Part shown: one piece after another, positions 16,867 to 29,071 of the stretch
How positions within the stretch are numbered: the first letter of the stretch is position 1
Layout of the letters: each line of letters begins with the position of its first letter
Source of the DNA: an uncultured Desulfovibrio sp.
GTDB taxonomy: Bacteria; Desulfobacterota; Desulfovibrionia; Desulfovibrionales; Desulfovibrionaceae
Assembly: GCF_944324505.1 (NCBI RefSeq)
Contig: NZ_CALUWO010000004.1
Coordinates: 1-64,000 of the forward strand
Direction: 5' to 3'
DNA: 64,000 bases
The notes under the pieces: model-generated
Told to the model about the DNA's origin: nothing
Database searches by the model: none
What the model saw: the letters and a program-made list of their open reading frames with translations, nothing else
Translations under genes and position numbers: made by a program

Positions 16867-19379
16867 CGTTCCTCCTTGTGAATGACAAGGCCCAGCTGGT
16901 CATCCCAGCTCAGACGCCTGCCGGGTTTGAGCCGGGGAACAGACATCTCTCCGGCACCTGTCAGCAGGCAACCATTAATATGATAGGGCGCCAGCTGCCT
17001 GTCCTGCGGCTTTTCCCGCAGACACGAACAGGGGATGCGCACCGTATTGCGGTGCAGCGCCCTGGCCGCAGCCAGCGACGGCCTGTCCTCCGCAGGCAAC
17101 ACAATCTCGCCTCCCTCCAGCAGGGAAAGCCGCCTGCCATCCCGTGCCGTGCACAGCACCATGAGGGCATCATCGGCAGAGAGGCGTGTCCGCAGGTTCG
17201 CCGTATCATCCAGTGCCGCCTGCCAGACATTGGTGTGCATCTCTGCCAGGCGCCTATCCGCCAGTTCCCTGCCGTACTGCTCGGCATACAGCTGCTCCCA
17301 GCCCGGGGGCACCTCCTTCTCCACATAGGTTGCCGCCATCAAACTGCGTATATCCGCAGGCAGCGTCAGTTTTTCCAGCGATTCCCATATCTCCAGCGTG
17401 CGCAGCAGGACATAGGGACGATACACGAGCGCCTTTTCCCGCAGGCGGGCGCAAATGGCGGCAGCATCCATGTGGCGGAAATCTTCGCAACTCGCACTTT
17501 CCCGCAACAGCACAAACAGGGGAAACGGCACGGGGCGTCCCTTTCGCAGATGCCGCCACAGGCGGCCCAGCCGCTGCAAGAGCATGTCTGTAGGCGCCAG
17601 CTCGGAAAAAAGCACGTCGGCATCCAGGTCAACGCTTTGTTCCACAATCTGGGTGGAAACAAGGATGGCCCCCTGCTCCCGCCTGCCCGCCGGCCCCAGG
17701 CGGTCCATCCAGTATCGTTCCAGCATCTCGCGCCGGAAAAAGGGAAATCGGGAATGGAGCAGCCCCATATCCGGAGGGCATGACAGCCTGGCAGCCTGCT
17801 GGCACAGGGTTGTGAAATCCTCCTGGGCACGGGCTACCGTGTCACAGACCCACAATACCTGTGCCCCCTCTCCGGCCAGCGTCAGTGCCCTGGTGAGAGC
17901 CGCCTCACGGTCTGGATGCTCAATATGCACCGTTCTGTCCGGCAGGGATGGCGGACAGCGCTCCGGCAGCGGACTGCCGCCGACGGCACCGCTAAGACGG
18001 GGATACGGGGCCTGGGCCAGCTCCTCCTCCAGCGGCAGCGACAGCAGGGAGCAGCGGGCTGCCTCCGTGAGCGTGGCGGACAGGATGATAACCGTGCAGC
18101 CCAGGCGCTCCAGCTCATGGCACAGGTAGCGCACCAGCGTGCCGGTATACATGTCATACGTATGCACTTCATCCACAATCACCACCTTGCCGGCCAGGGC
18201 AAAGCGGCGAAGCGCAAAATACCGTACGGGCAGCACTGCCAGCAGGGCCTGATCCACCGTGCCCACACCAAAGGGCGCAAACAGGGCACGCCGTGCCGAG
18301 GTAAACCAGCAGGGATCGGGTCCTGCATCGGGCGCCGCCGGACAGACCAGCGCCCTGAGGTTTTCCTCCAGCCAGGAATGCCCGTGGATAAGCTGGACCG
18401 GTGCGGCCCCGGGGCAAATGCGCTGCGCAAAATTCGCAAGACGCAAAAACATGCGGTTGCTGGTGGCCTGCGTGGGCAAAGCAAAAAAAATGCCCTCCGC
18501 CCTGCCCTGCGCCAGCAGGTGATAGGCGGCCCACAGTGCCGCCTCTGTCTTGCCCATGCCCATGGGCGCTTCGATAATATGTATGCCCGGGCCGGTAATG
18601 GCGGCAGCGGCCATCTCCTGCAACGGGTAGGGCCTGCGACCGGCAAAAATGTCCGCAAAGGAGAGGCCTGGCGTTACCGGCGGCAATCCCAGACCGACGG
18701 CGTCCACCGCCATCGCGGCGCGCTGACACAGCTCATGCGCATCCAGTGTTCTGTCCGGGGGAAAAAACTGCTCGTCGGATCCCAGCCAGTCTGCCAGCGT
18801 CACCAGTCCGGCCACGCACCAGAGGGTCGGGTCCTCCCTGTCCTGGATATCCGGGATTTCCGGTTGCCCGAACTGCTCCCACAACTCCCGCAGGCAGGAC
18901 TGCCGCTCCTCTTCCAGAAGGCGCTCCGTCGGCGTAAGCACAGGCGTGGCGGACGAATACGGCTTGACAATGCGGCCATGGTGCGCTCCTGCCACAGCCG
19001 CCCAGCAGGCAGCGCTCTTTTTGCTGACACCGTGCAGACCCGCAAGAAAGCAGTGCAGGCTGTCACAGGATATGCGGGGGTGCTGCCGGGTATAGATGCC
19101 CTTCCAGCCTCCCCTGGCCGCCGCCTGCGTCAGTCCCTGCCGTTCCAGCCAGACCGGCGATTTCTGCAAAAAATCCAGTGAAAGCTTGCCCACATCGTGG
19201 CTGGCCGCCAGAAAACACAGGGCCTGCGGTGTCAGCTGCCAGCGCTCACAAACGTGCGGATACCGGTGCAGCAGGGCCATGGTCACCCTGGCTACCGTCA
19301 GCAGATGCTGACGCACAGAAATACCGGGGGCGCCATCGTGCGTCTTGGCCCAGTCATTGAGTGGTCGGGGAAGGTTCAT
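16863..19379 (-). CDS. cas3: CRISPR helicase-nuclease Cas3
   Basis: The 838-residue protein has an N-terminal HD nuclease (AASHDVGKLS) and a superfamily 2 helicase: motif I APMGMGKTEAALWAAYHLL, DEVH box (VIVDEVHTYD), motif III LSATLT and motif VI QRLGRLWRH. Cascade bound to its target recruits Cas3, which unwinds and degrades the invader DNA. It is the first gene of the cas operon with a modest GGAAG ribosome site. All catalytic motifs are intact, so interference is probably active. Confidence 0.96.
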   Translation of the reverse strand: MNLPRPLNDWAKTHDGAPGISVRQHLLTVARVTMALLHRYPHVCERWQLTPQALCFLAASHDVGKLSLDFLQKSPVWLERQGLTQAAARGGWKGIYTRQHPRISCDSLHCFLAGLHGVSKKSAACWAAVAGAHHGRIVKPYSSATPVLTPTERLLEEERQSCLRELWEQFGQPEIPDIQDREDPTLWCVAGLVTLADWLGSDEQFFPPDRTLDAHELCQRAAMAVDAVGLGLPPVTPGLSFADIFAGRRPYPLQEMAAAAITGPGIHIIEAPMGMGKTEAALWAAYHLLAQGRAEGIFFALPTQATSNRMFLRLANFAQRICPGAAPVQLIHGHSWLEENLRALVCPAAPDAGPDPCWFTSARRALFAPFGVGTVDQALLAVLPVRYFALRRFALAGKVVIVDEVHTYDMYTGTLVRYLCHELERLGCTVIILSATLTEAARCSLLSLPLEEELAQAPYPRLSGAVGGSPLPERCPPSLPDRTVHIEHPDREAALTRALTLAGEGAQVLWVCDTVARAQEDFTTLCQQAARLSCPPDMGLLHSRFPFFRREMLERYWMDRLGPAGRREQGAILVSTQIVEQSVDLDADVLFSELAPTDMLLQRLGRLWRHLRKGRPVPFPLFVLLRESASCEDFRHMDAAAICARLREKALVYRPYVLLRTLEIWESLEKLTLPADIRSLMAATYVEKEVPPGWEQLYAEQYGRELADRRLAEMHTNVWQAALDDTANLRTRLSADDALMVLCTARDGRRLSLLEGGEIVLPAEDRPSLAAARALHRNTVRIPCSCLREKPQDRQLAPYHINGCLLTGAGEMSVPRLKPGRRLSWDDQLGLVIHKEER

Positions 19380-20957
<1,578 letters not shown>

Positions 20958-20969
20958 GGAGGCAAACCC

Positions 20970-21374
20970 ATGCTGCCACGCTTTTTTGCTGCCCTTGCCT
21001 GCTGCCTGCCGCTGTCCTGCTGGACGCCGGCACAGGCCGCTGATGTGACAACGGTCCGCATTGCCCAGCTTCAGATAAAACCGGAATGCCTGCACGCCTT
21101 TACCCTGGCGGTACGGGAAGGCATGGAAGCCGCGCTGCGCACGGAACCGGGCGTGCTGGCCATCTATGCCGTTGCGGACAAAAACGACCCCACCCGGCTG
21201 ACGTTCTTTGAAATGTATGCGGACGACGCGGCCTATGAACGCCATCGCCAGACCCCGCACTTTCAGAAATATTTTCATACCACCAAGAGCATGATTGCCA
21301 GCCGGGTCCTGCACGAGGCCCTTCCCGTGGAACTGCGGGACAAGCACAATACCCCTGCCCGGCCAGGCAGGTAG
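20970..21374 (+). CDS. exported ABM-domain (quinol monooxygenase-like) protein
   Basis: A Sec signal peptide (residues 1 to about 23, ending PAQA) is followed by a single antibiotic-biosynthesis-monooxygenase fold of about 100 residues (VRIAQLQIKPECLHAFTLAV; ...EPGVLAIYAVADKNDPTRLTF; HFQKYF). Such domains act on quinones or other aromatics without cofactors, or serve as dimeric stress proteins. A strong AAGGAGG site and the 12-base gap show cotranscription with the exported aldo/keto reductase, so both probably work in the periplasm. Confidence 0.8.
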   Translation: MLPRFFAALACCLPLSCWTPAQAADVTTVRIAQLQIKPECLHAFTLAVREGMEAALRTEPGVLAIYAVADKNDPTRLTFFEMYADDAAYERHRQTPHFQKYFHTTKSMIASRVLHEALPVELRDKHNTPARPGR

Positions 21375-21422
21375 GGCCGGCCGCCGTGCCGGGGCGGCAC
21401 AGCGCAGGGGATGTGTATTTTA

Positions 21423-21434
21423 TATTGACCAATA
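21423..21434. promoter_or_regulatory. candidate operator upstream of tetR-type gene
   Basis: TATTGACCAATA is a TATTG/CAATA palindrome in an AT-rich island about 107 bases before the TetR-type start, in a GC-rich background. It may be an autoregulatory operator or part of the promoter. Confidence 0.4.
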
Positions 21435-21540
21435 AAAAATATATCCCGCGCGCTGCCGCCCCCGCACAGGCTGGCAGGACCATTGAAATTTCTGGCAGAT
21501 GCGCTAGTCTGGGGCCTTCACTCCAGCCTGTACATCTGTC

Positions 21541-22191
21541 ATGCCTAGCCGAAACACATGCCATTCCGCCAGCCGCGGCAAGGGCCGCCCCCGCGCCTTT
21601 GACCGGGACCTGGCCCTGCGCAAGGCCCTTGAGGTCTTCTGGCGGCACGGCTACGCGCCGGCCTCTGTGGCGGAACTGTGCCGGGCCATGGAAATCAACC
21701 CTCCCAGCCTCTACGCCACCTTTGGCAACAAGGCCGCGCTCTTTCTGGAAGCCCTTCGCTATTATGAGCATACCTACTGGGATGCCCCGGCCCGGCGCTT
21801 TCTGGCCGAGCCGGACCTGACAAGGGCCGTGGCCGGCTTTTTCCGGGAAGCGGCCTGCATCCTGCTGTCGCCGGAAACGCCCTGCGGCTGCATGGTGGTC
21901 CTGGCCGCCATCAATATCGACGAAAGCGAAACGGAGATCATCGCCACGGTGCGCGAGCTGCGCCAGGCAACCCGCCAGATGTTCACGCAGCGGCTCCGGC
22001 AGGCCATACTCGACGGACAGATTCCCCCGGATACGGATGTGCCGGCCCTGGCCGGCGCCCTGAATACCCTGCTGGAAGGTCTTTCCCTCCAGGCCAGGGA
22101 CGGGCTGTTTCAGTCCGAACTGATGGCCATTGCCGCCCACGCCGTGCGCATGCTGCCCCCTGCTCCATCCCGTCCCCTTCCCCGCAGCTGA
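21541..22191 (+). CDS. TetR-family transcriptional regulator
   Basis: The 216-residue protein has a TetR DNA-binding domain near residues 18-63 (ALRKALEVFWRHGYAPASVAEL then EINPPSLYATFGNKAALF) and a helical ligand-binding domain with a CGCMVV segment. Regulators of this type often control neighbouring reductases in response to electrophiles. The ribosome site is weak. Palindromes at 21423 and 22236 are possible targets. Confidence 0.9.
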   Translation: MPSRNTCHSASRGKGRPRAFDRDLALRKALEVFWRHGYAPASVAELCRAMEINPPSLYATFGNKAALFLEALRYYEHTYWDAPARRFLAEPDLTRAVAGFFREAACILLSPETPCGCMVVLAAINIDESETEIIATVRELRQATRQMFTQRLRQAILDGQIPPDTDVPALAGALNTLLEGLSLQARDGLFQSELMAIAAHAVRMLPPAPSRPLPRS

Positions 22192-22230
22192 CCTGCCGTT
22201 TTCTTGGCGCAAAAGCGCAGCGGAAAGGCA

Positions 22231-22261
22231 TTGACAATTTTTTAGCAATCATTAAAAAATT
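22231..22261. promoter_or_regulatory. promoter -35 with overlapping perfect dyad
   Basis: TTGACA (22231-22236) overlaps a perfect 9-8-9 inverted repeat, AATTTTTTA (22236-22244) and TAAAAAATT (22253-22261), just upstream of the radical SAM gene. A repressor bound here would block the promoter; the adjacent TetR-type protein is the obvious candidate. Confidence 0.5.
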
Positions 22262-22293
22262 TTTCAGACAGCATATCACCCCAAGGAGCGTTC

Positions 22294-23184
22294 ATGGAAT
22301 TCACAGAACCGGCCATGCGCCCGCCACAGGAACGGCATTCCCTCCTGCTGCGCGCCACCCAGGGCTGCACCTACAATGCCTGCCATTTCTGCTATGTTTC
22401 GCGCGGCTATCCCTTCATGGCCGTCACGCCCGACATGCTGGAACAGGAAGTGCTGGCCAGCAGGGGCCGTTTTCCCGCCCCTACGGCAGTCTACCTCACC
22501 GGCTCCAATCCCTTTGCCCTGCCGGTCTCGCGGCTGCGGGACTACCTTGACGTGCTGCGGCGGCATCTTCCCCGGCTGACGCGCGTGAGCATGCAGAGCC
22601 GCATTGCCGACATTGCGGGCAAGAGCGACGCAGAACTGCGCGACCTCTGCCAGCAGGGCCTGAACTACCTCTACATCGGCACGGAAAACGGCAATGACCA
22701 AGTGCTCAGGCTCATGAACAAGGGCCATACCGCTGCCCAGGCCGTGGGGCAGCTGCTCAGGCTGGACGATGCGGGCATAGGCTACACAACCTTTTACGTT
22801 CTGGGCATGGGCGGCAAGGGCGCCGGCCGCATCAGCGGCGAAGCCACGGCGCGCATGTTCAACAGCGTGCACCCGCAGCGCATCACCACCACGGGCATGA
22901 CCATCTTTCCCCGTACCCCGCTGGCCGACATGGTGCAGCGCGGCGAGTTCACGGAAGCCCCGGAACGGGAAAAAATGGAAGAACTGCTGGTTTTTCTGCA
23001 AAATCTCGCCATCGACACGGTGTATGACGGCATTCACTACCTGAATCCGCTCAACTACCGCTTTGCCAACCGCGATACGGAAACAAAGCAGCGTGTGCTG
23101 GCAGATATTGCAGACATCCTGCAATCACATACGGACGCGGAACTGGACCTTATGGTCAGCCGCCATCTTATGCACTCCCTGTAG
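22294..23184 (+). CDS. radical SAM protein
   Basis: The 296-residue protein carries an N-terminal radical SAM cluster motif CTYNACHFC (C-x4-C-x2-C), followed by the conserved glycine/serine strand (AVYLTGSNPFALP) and a barrel with LNYLYIGTENGNDQVLRLMNKGH, typical of the B12-independent elongator/YgiQ-like branch. The substrate is unknown. The ATG at 22294 has AAGGAG upstream. It begins a rightward run with a flavodoxin-like reductase and a flavin reductase that could supply electrons. Confidence 0.85.
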   Translation: MEFTEPAMRPPQERHSLLLRATQGCTYNACHFCYVSRGYPFMAVTPDMLEQEVLASRGRFPAPTAVYLTGSNPFALPVSRLRDYLDVLRRHLPRLTRVSMQSRIADIAGKSDAELRDLCQQGLNYLYIGTENGNDQVLRLMNKGHTAAQAVGQLLRLDDAGIGYTTFYVLGMGGKGAGRISGEATARMFNSVHPQRITTTGMTIFPRTPLADMVQRGEFTEAPEREKMEELLVFLQNLAIDTVYDGIHYLNPLNYRFANRDTETKQRVLADIADILQSHTDAELDLMVSRHLMHSL

Positions 23185-23275
23185 CCGGCGCGTGGCGCCC
23201 CTGCCCCCTGCGAACAGGCTGCCCCCTTGTGCGCCAGACCGACAGCGACAAATCCCCCGCAAGGAGAAAAGCATC

Positions 23276-23830
23276 ATGAGCAAGAACATCCTTATTCTCA
23301 ATGGAAGTCCCCGCCTGCACGGCAATACGGCCATGCTGTGCCAGGCTTTTACCAAGGGCGCGGAAAGCGCCGGCCACACGGTGACCCGCTTTGACCTGCA
23401 AAAGCTGGACATTCACGGCTGTCTTGGCTGCGTGCAGGGGGGCCGCGACGTGAACAGCCCCTGCGTGCAGAAAGACGGCATGACAGCCATCTATCCCGTC
23501 TACCGCGCGGCGGACGTGGTGGTGCTGGCATCGCCCATGTATTACTGGGGACTGTCCGGCCAGCTGAAAACCGCCTTTGACCGTCTGTTTGCCGTGGCGG
23601 AATGCCATGCCGGCTATGCCAATCCCCGCAAGGAATGCGCGCTCATCATGGCCGCGGAAGGCAACACCCCGGACAACTGGAAGCCCGTGCTGGACTATTA
23701 TCATGCGCTTCTCGGCTTCCTGGAATGGAAGGACCTGGGGCAGGTGCTGGCCGGCGGCGTTTTTGAAGCGGGCGCCGTGGCCGGACAGCCCGTGCTTGAG
23801 GAAGCCTTCCGCTTCGGGGCTTCGCTGTAG
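23276..23830 (+). CDS. NADPH-dependent FMN reductase / flavodoxin-like protein
   Basis: The 184-residue protein has the flavodoxin-fold start NILILNGSPRLHGNTAML (FMN phosphate loop), the HGCLGCVQGG cysteines and the ASPMYYWGLSGQLKTAFDR signature of the iron-sulfur flavoprotein/WrbA-like NAD(P)H:FMN reductase family. It probably reduces quinones or passes electrons. The start at 23276 follows AAGGAG. A paralogue is at 30233-30772. Confidence 0.85.
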   Translation: MSKNILILNGSPRLHGNTAMLCQAFTKGAESAGHTVTRFDLQKLDIHGCLGCVQGGRDVNSPCVQKDGMTAIYPVYRAADVVVLASPMYYWGLSGQLKTAFDRLFAVAECHAGYANPRKECALIMAAEGNTPDNWKPVLDYYHALLGFLEWKDLGQVLAGGVFEAGAVAGQPVLEEAFRFGASL

Positions 23831-23868
23831 GAAGGCGGACCTCACTGACCATCACAAGGAGAACATCC

Positions 23869-24372
23869 ATGCAGACCCTTTCCCTCATCGAGGCGGCAGC
23901 CCTCACCTCTCCCAACCCGCTGTCGCTTGTCTGTTCCCGGACACCTGCCGGCATCACCAATCTTGCCACGGTATCGTGGTGGACCTACCTGAGCCTTGCG
24001 CCGGAAATCATCGGCTTTGCCATGATGAAAACCTCCTATACCGGCGAAATGGTGCGGGCCAGCCGGGAGGTGGTGCTCACCATTCCCGGCACGCCCCTGG
24101 CAAAGCAGGTCATGCAATGCGGCACCAGCACGGGAAGAACGCGGGACAAGGCCAGGGATTTCGGCATTGACCTTACGGACCTCCCGGACTGCGCCATCCA
24201 GATTCCCGTGCACAGCGTGCTGGCCATCCAGGCCAGCCTGCGCGAATTTGTGGATGTGGGCGATCATTACTTCTATATCTGCCCCGTGCAGAAGGTCTAC
24301 GCCAATCCGGCGGAAACGCCCCTCTTTGCCTGGAAGGGATACGCCAAAATCGCCGCGGCGCAGCTTGCATAG
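23869..24372 (+). CDS. flavin reductase family protein
   Basis: The 167-residue protein fits the flavin-reductase-like (FMN-binding split barrel) family: PNPLSLVCSRTPAGITNLATVSWWTYLS near the start and SYTGEMVRASREVVLTIPG in the middle. Members bind FMN and reduce it with NAD(P)H, or act as flavoredoxins in sulfate reducers, in which role it could serve here. It follows the FMN reductase gene by 38 bases with AAGGAG before the start. Confidence 0.82.
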   Translation: MQTLSLIEAAALTSPNPLSLVCSRTPAGITNLATVSWWTYLSLAPEIIGFAMMKTSYTGEMVRASREVVLTIPGTPLAKQVMQCGTSTGRTRDKARDFGIDLTDLPDCAIQIPVHSVLAIQASLREFVDVGDHYFYICPVQKVYANPAETPLFAWKGYAKIAAAQLA

Positions 24373-24384
24373 CTGCTCGAAACG

Positions 24385-24433
24385 GGGGCCGCTGCCGGGA
24401 GGGATCAGCCCCTTCGCCATTGGCAGCGGCTCC
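24385..24433. terminator. bidirectional hairpin between convergent genes
   Basis: GGGGCCGCTGCC (24385-24396) and GGCAGCGGCTCC (24422-24433) pair across a 25-base loop between the convergent flavin reductase and alcohol dehydrogenase genes. There is no T run, so terminator activity is uncertain. Confidence 0.4.
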
Positions 24434-24442
24434 CGCCCGTGT

Positions 24443-25492
24443 CTATGGCCTGATGACGGTTTTCAGCACGCCCGCCTCGGGCGCAACCTGCTTTTCCAGG
24501 GCATGCTGCAACATGTCCAGCGGCAGAATATCGGTTACGTAGCGTTCCACATCAATGGTCCCGCCGGCGATGAGGTCAATGGTTTCCGCAAACTCTGCGC
24601 GGGTGCAGGACACGCTGCCCGTCAGCCGCACCTCGTGCAGCACGGCGCGATTCAGGGCAAAGGGCACCAGGGGCGTCGTGGAATTGCCGATGAGCACGAT
24701 TTCTCCGCCGGGCTTCACGCCATCCAGGCAGGTGGCCAGTGATTCCCCGGTTCCCACTGCCTCGAACACTACGTCAAAGCCGCCCCGGGAAGCCCGCTGC
24801 ATCCGCGCGGCCCTGTCCGGGGCAGTGCCGTCAAGGTACATGTCAAAATCGCCGATTTCTCTGGCCCGGCCTGTCTGCCGGTCGTCGATCCGGGACATGG
24901 CCAGCACGGAGGCCCCTGCCCGCTTCGCCAGCCCGCCGACAAGCTGTGCAATGATGCCGCTGCCCACCACCAGCACCGTATCGTGCAGCTTCAGGCGGGA
25001 CTGCCGCACCGCATGATAGGCCACCATCAGCGGATCAATGAGGCTGGCGGCAATGTCCGACACCGCGTCCGGCAGCCGCCAGGCATTGCGCGCCCTGCCC
25101 ACAAAGTATTCCGCATACCCGCCATTGCAGACAAAGCCGATATAGCGGGTGCCGTTCACCTGACGGCAGAGATGCTCCCGGCCGGACAGGCACATGTCAC
25201 ACGTGCCGCAATAGAGATTGGCCCAGAAGGTCACGCGCTCGCCTTCGCGAAAGTCGCTGTCGCCGGGGTCCACCACCACGCCGCAAAACTCGTGGCCCAT
25301 GTGAAATTCAGCCGCGGGGTCAGGCCCCCAGCCCCTGCCTGCCTGCCACATGTGGATATCACTGCCGCAGACCCCGCAGGCGGCAACCCGTATCTTCACC
25401 ATGCCCGGCCCCATGGCCGGAACGGGGACCTGGCGAATGGCAATCTGCCGCGGCCCCACAAGCACGCCGGCCCGCATCATTTCCTGTTTCAT
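24443..25492 (-). CDS. zinc-dependent alcohol dehydrogenase (MDR family)
   Basis: The 349-residue protein has the medium-chain dehydrogenase layout: catalytic zinc residues in CGVCGSDIH and GHEFCG, the structural zinc cysteines in CGTCDMCLSGREHLC, and a Rossmann loop VLVVGSGIIAQL. It resembles sorbitol/threonine-dehydrogenase-type enzymes acting on polyols or amino alcohols with NAD(P). The start MKQEMMRAG has GGAG upstream; the longer frame is not supported. It is followed on the same strand by nothing and lies convergent to the flavin reductase gene. Confidence 0.88.
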   Translation of the reverse strand: MKQEMMRAGVLVGPRQIAIRQVPVPAMGPGMVKIRVAACGVCGSDIHMWQAGRGWGPDPAAEFHMGHEFCGVVVDPGDSDFREGERVTFWANLYCGTCDMCLSGREHLCRQVNGTRYIGFVCNGGYAEYFVGRARNAWRLPDAVSDIAASLIDPLMVAYHAVRQSRLKLHDTVLVVGSGIIAQLVGGLAKRAGASVLAMSRIDDRQTGRAREIGDFDMYLDGTAPDRAARMQRASRGGFDVVFEAVGTGESLATCLDGVKPGGEIVLIGNSTTPLVPFALNRAVLHEVRLTGSVSCTRAEFAETIDLIAGGTIDVERYVTDILPLDMLQHALEKQVAPEAGVLKTVIRP

Positions 25493-25573
25493 GCGCTCTG
25501 CTCCCACATCGTTTTTGTTTTCTCGGGCACGGGGACGCGCCGCCCGGCGGACGCGCATGCCCCGGCCATGCCC

Positions 25574-26770
<1,197 letters not shown>

Positions 26771-26864
26771 TCATGGCATGAGGCTACTGTGCCTGCTGCC
26801 GCCTGACGAGCACCAATCCGCCCTCTTCCTTGCCTGATTCCCTCAATGGCCGCCCCCGGTCCCC

Positions 26865-27764
26865 TCATGCCTGCGGCGGGAGCTGTGCCGCCAGGTCCTC
26901 CTGAAGGTATTGCAGAAAGCGGGCAGCCGCCCGGGAAAACACCTGATCCTTCTTCCAGGCCACATGCAGGCTGACTTCCAGCCGGGGTTCCAGCGGCCGG
27001 AAGCACAGCAGGCTGTCGTCGGCAGTGCGGATGATCCTGTCCAGGCACAGGGCATAGCCCATGCCCTCTTCCACCATCAGGGAGGCATTGTAGAGCAGGT
27101 TATAGGTTGCCACCGTGTCCGGCGTGCCGCAGCTGTCCCCCATCCAGCCGGCAAGCTCGTTTCTGACCAGGCTCTGCCGGGAACAGATGAGCGGCAGGCC
27201 GCGCAGGTCCTGCGGGCGTATGGTCCGGCGTGCCGCCAGCGGACTGTCCCTGCGCATGAGCACGCCCCAGACATCCGTGACGGGCAGAGCCAGAAAATCG
27301 TATTTTGACAGATCCGTGGCCCCGATGAACACGCCAAAATCCACCAGCCCCTTGTCCAGACGTTCCGCCACCGCTTCCGCATTGCCGCTGAACAGATGAT
27401 AGGCAATGTGGGGATGCGATGCCCGCAGGCGACGTGCCGTGCGCACCAGCAGGCGCATGGCATCGGTTTCGCCGCCGCCGATCCAGACCTCCCCGCTGAT
27501 ATGCGCGTCCATGGCCTGGAATTCGGCCCTGGTCTTGTCCACCAGGTCCACGATTTCCTGTGCCCGCCGGCGAAAGAACATGCCCTCCTCCGTCAGGGAG
27601 ATGCGCCGCTTGCCCCGCAGAAAAAGCGTTTTGCCCAGCTCTTCTTCCAGCTCCATCATCTGCCGGGAAAGGGTGGGCTGGGTCACATGCACGGCCTCCG
27701 CCGCGCGGGAAATGGTTTCCTCCCGCGCCACGGCCAGAAAATAGCGCAACACACGCACATCCAT
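26865..27764 (-). CDS. LysR-family transcriptional regulator
   Basis: The 299-residue protein opens with the LysR helix-turn-helix (MDVRVLRYFLAVAREETISR, then AAEAVHVTQPTLSRQMMELE) and continues with a periplasmic-binding-protein-like effector domain. The ATG at 27764 follows AGGGGAGG; an upstream extension is basic and GC-rich without a ribosome site. It is divergent from the SDR gene and upstream of the exported aldo/keto reductase and alcohol dehydrogenase genes, any of which it may control. Confidence 0.92.
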   Translation of the reverse strand: MDVRVLRYFLAVAREETISRAAEAVHVTQPTLSRQMMELEEELGKTLFLRGKRRISLTEEGMFFRRRAQEIVDLVDKTRAEFQAMDAHISGEVWIGGGETDAMRLLVRTARRLRASHPHIAYHLFSGNAEAVAERLDKGLVDFGVFIGATDLSKYDFLALPVTDVWGVLMRRDSPLAARRTIRPQDLRGLPLICSRQSLVRNELAGWMGDSCGTPDTVATYNLLYNASLMVEEGMGYALCLDRIIRTADDSLLCFRPLEPRLEVSLHVAWKKDQVFSRAAARFLQYLQEDLAAQLPPQA

Positions 27765-27907
27765 GGGACCTCCCCTGCCTGCCGCCGGCACACACGGCCC
27801 GACGCCCGCAACGCTGCGGCCCCGCAGCCCGGCGCTCGCGCCCCCGCGCCATGGCCTCGGCGCGCTGCCCCGGTCAGCAGGCATTTTCATGCTTTCAAGG
27901 CATGGTT

Positions 27908-27928
27908 AATTATTCATTATAAGTAATT
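27908..27928. promoter_or_regulatory. LysR-type box between lysR and SDR gene
   Basis: AATTA (27908-27912) and TAATT (27924-27928) are inverted with exactly 11 bases between them, which fits the T-N11-A pattern of LysR-type operators. It lies in the only strongly AT-rich part of the divergent gap, beside a possible -10 box (TATTAT, 27931). Confidence 0.5.
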
Positions 27929-28058
27929 GATATTATACTTGCTGCCGTTTAGACAAGAGGCACGGGGGCAGCCTGTGGCGGCACGGTCCGGCCAGCAGAC
28001 CCGCCGCCTGCCGGAACGGGCATGCGGCGTGCCCCAAGCCAATGCAAGGAGTTGTCCT

Positions 28059-28829
28059 ATGGAAAGCCAGATGTTGAAGGATAAGGTTGCCATCATCACG
28101 GGGGCCAGTTACGGCATGGGTCAGTCCATGGCGGAACTGTTTGCGGAAGAGGGGGCCGCCGTGGTGCTGACGGCCCGCGGCAAGGACAAGCTGGACGCCG
28201 TGGTGGACGGCATCCGGGCCAGGGGCGGCCGGGCCATGGGCGTGGTGGCCGATGTGTGCTCCACGGAAGACACCCGGCGGGTTTTTGCCGAAACCCTCAA
28301 GGCGTACGGCGACCTGGACATCCTCATCAACAATGCGGGCATCGGCGAACAGAAGCTCATTGACGAAACGGATGACGAATGGATGAGCTATGTGATGAAT
28401 ACCAATCTGGGCGGCCCCATGCGCTACATCCGCGAAGCCCTGAAAATCTTTCTGCCCAAGAACGAGGGCGTGATCATCAACGTGTCCTCCGTCAACGGCA
28501 CGCGCCCCTTCTGCGGGGCCACCTATACGTCCACCAAGGGCGCGTTGAACACCCTGACCAAAAACGTAGCCATGCGCCTGGTGAACACCAATATCCGCTG
28601 CAATGCCATTGCCCCCGGCGCCACCCGGACGCCGGCCCACCTGGCCAACAAAAAGGGCGAACAGCCCGGCGGCGCCAAGATGCTGGAATACAGCGGCCAC
28701 TATGTCTATTTTCCCGGTCCGGAATGCGATCCCATGGACCAGGCGTATGCCTGCCTGTATCTTGCCAGCAAGATGGGCCGCGCCGTGCGGGGCCAGGTAT
28801 TGCAGGTGTGCAACGGCGCTTTCCTGTAG
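28059..28829 (+). CDS. short-chain dehydrogenase/reductase
   Basis: The 256-residue protein is a classical SDR: cofactor loop TGASYGMGQS, NNAG motif (ILINNAGIGE), serine in NVSSVNG and catalytic Y-x3-K in YTSTKGALN. It would oxidise or reduce an alcohol or carbonyl with NAD(P). AAGGAG precedes the ATG at 28059. It is divergent from lysR, which suggests control by that regulator. Confidence 0.9.
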   Translation: MESQMLKDKVAIITGASYGMGQSMAELFAEEGAAVVLTARGKDKLDAVVDGIRARGGRAMGVVADVCSTEDTRRVFAETLKAYGDLDILINNAGIGEQKLIDETDDEWMSYVMNTNLGGPMRYIREALKIFLPKNEGVIINVSSVNGTRPFCGATYTSTKGALNTLTKNVAMRLVNTNIRCNAIAPGATRTPAHLANKKGEQPGGAKMLEYSGHYVYFPGPECDPMDQAYACLYLASKMGRAVRGQVLQVCNGAFL

Positions 28830-29071
28830 GCCCGCATTCCGCCGCACAGGGCGCCGCCCGCGGCGTGCAGACTCCGGGGCACGGCGCCTTGTCAGATGCG
28901 GCAGATGCCGCTAGCCTGATGACAGCAGGCACCTGCCCTGCCGGCCGGACTCACGCGGCACAGCACGATTTGCGCCCTGTCCTGCCGGTCACAGCGCGGG
29001 CAGACGCCCCCCTTCCGCTGCGCCGGAAGCACAGGACGGCAGCCCCGCGCACAACCATTACGGAGGCAAGC

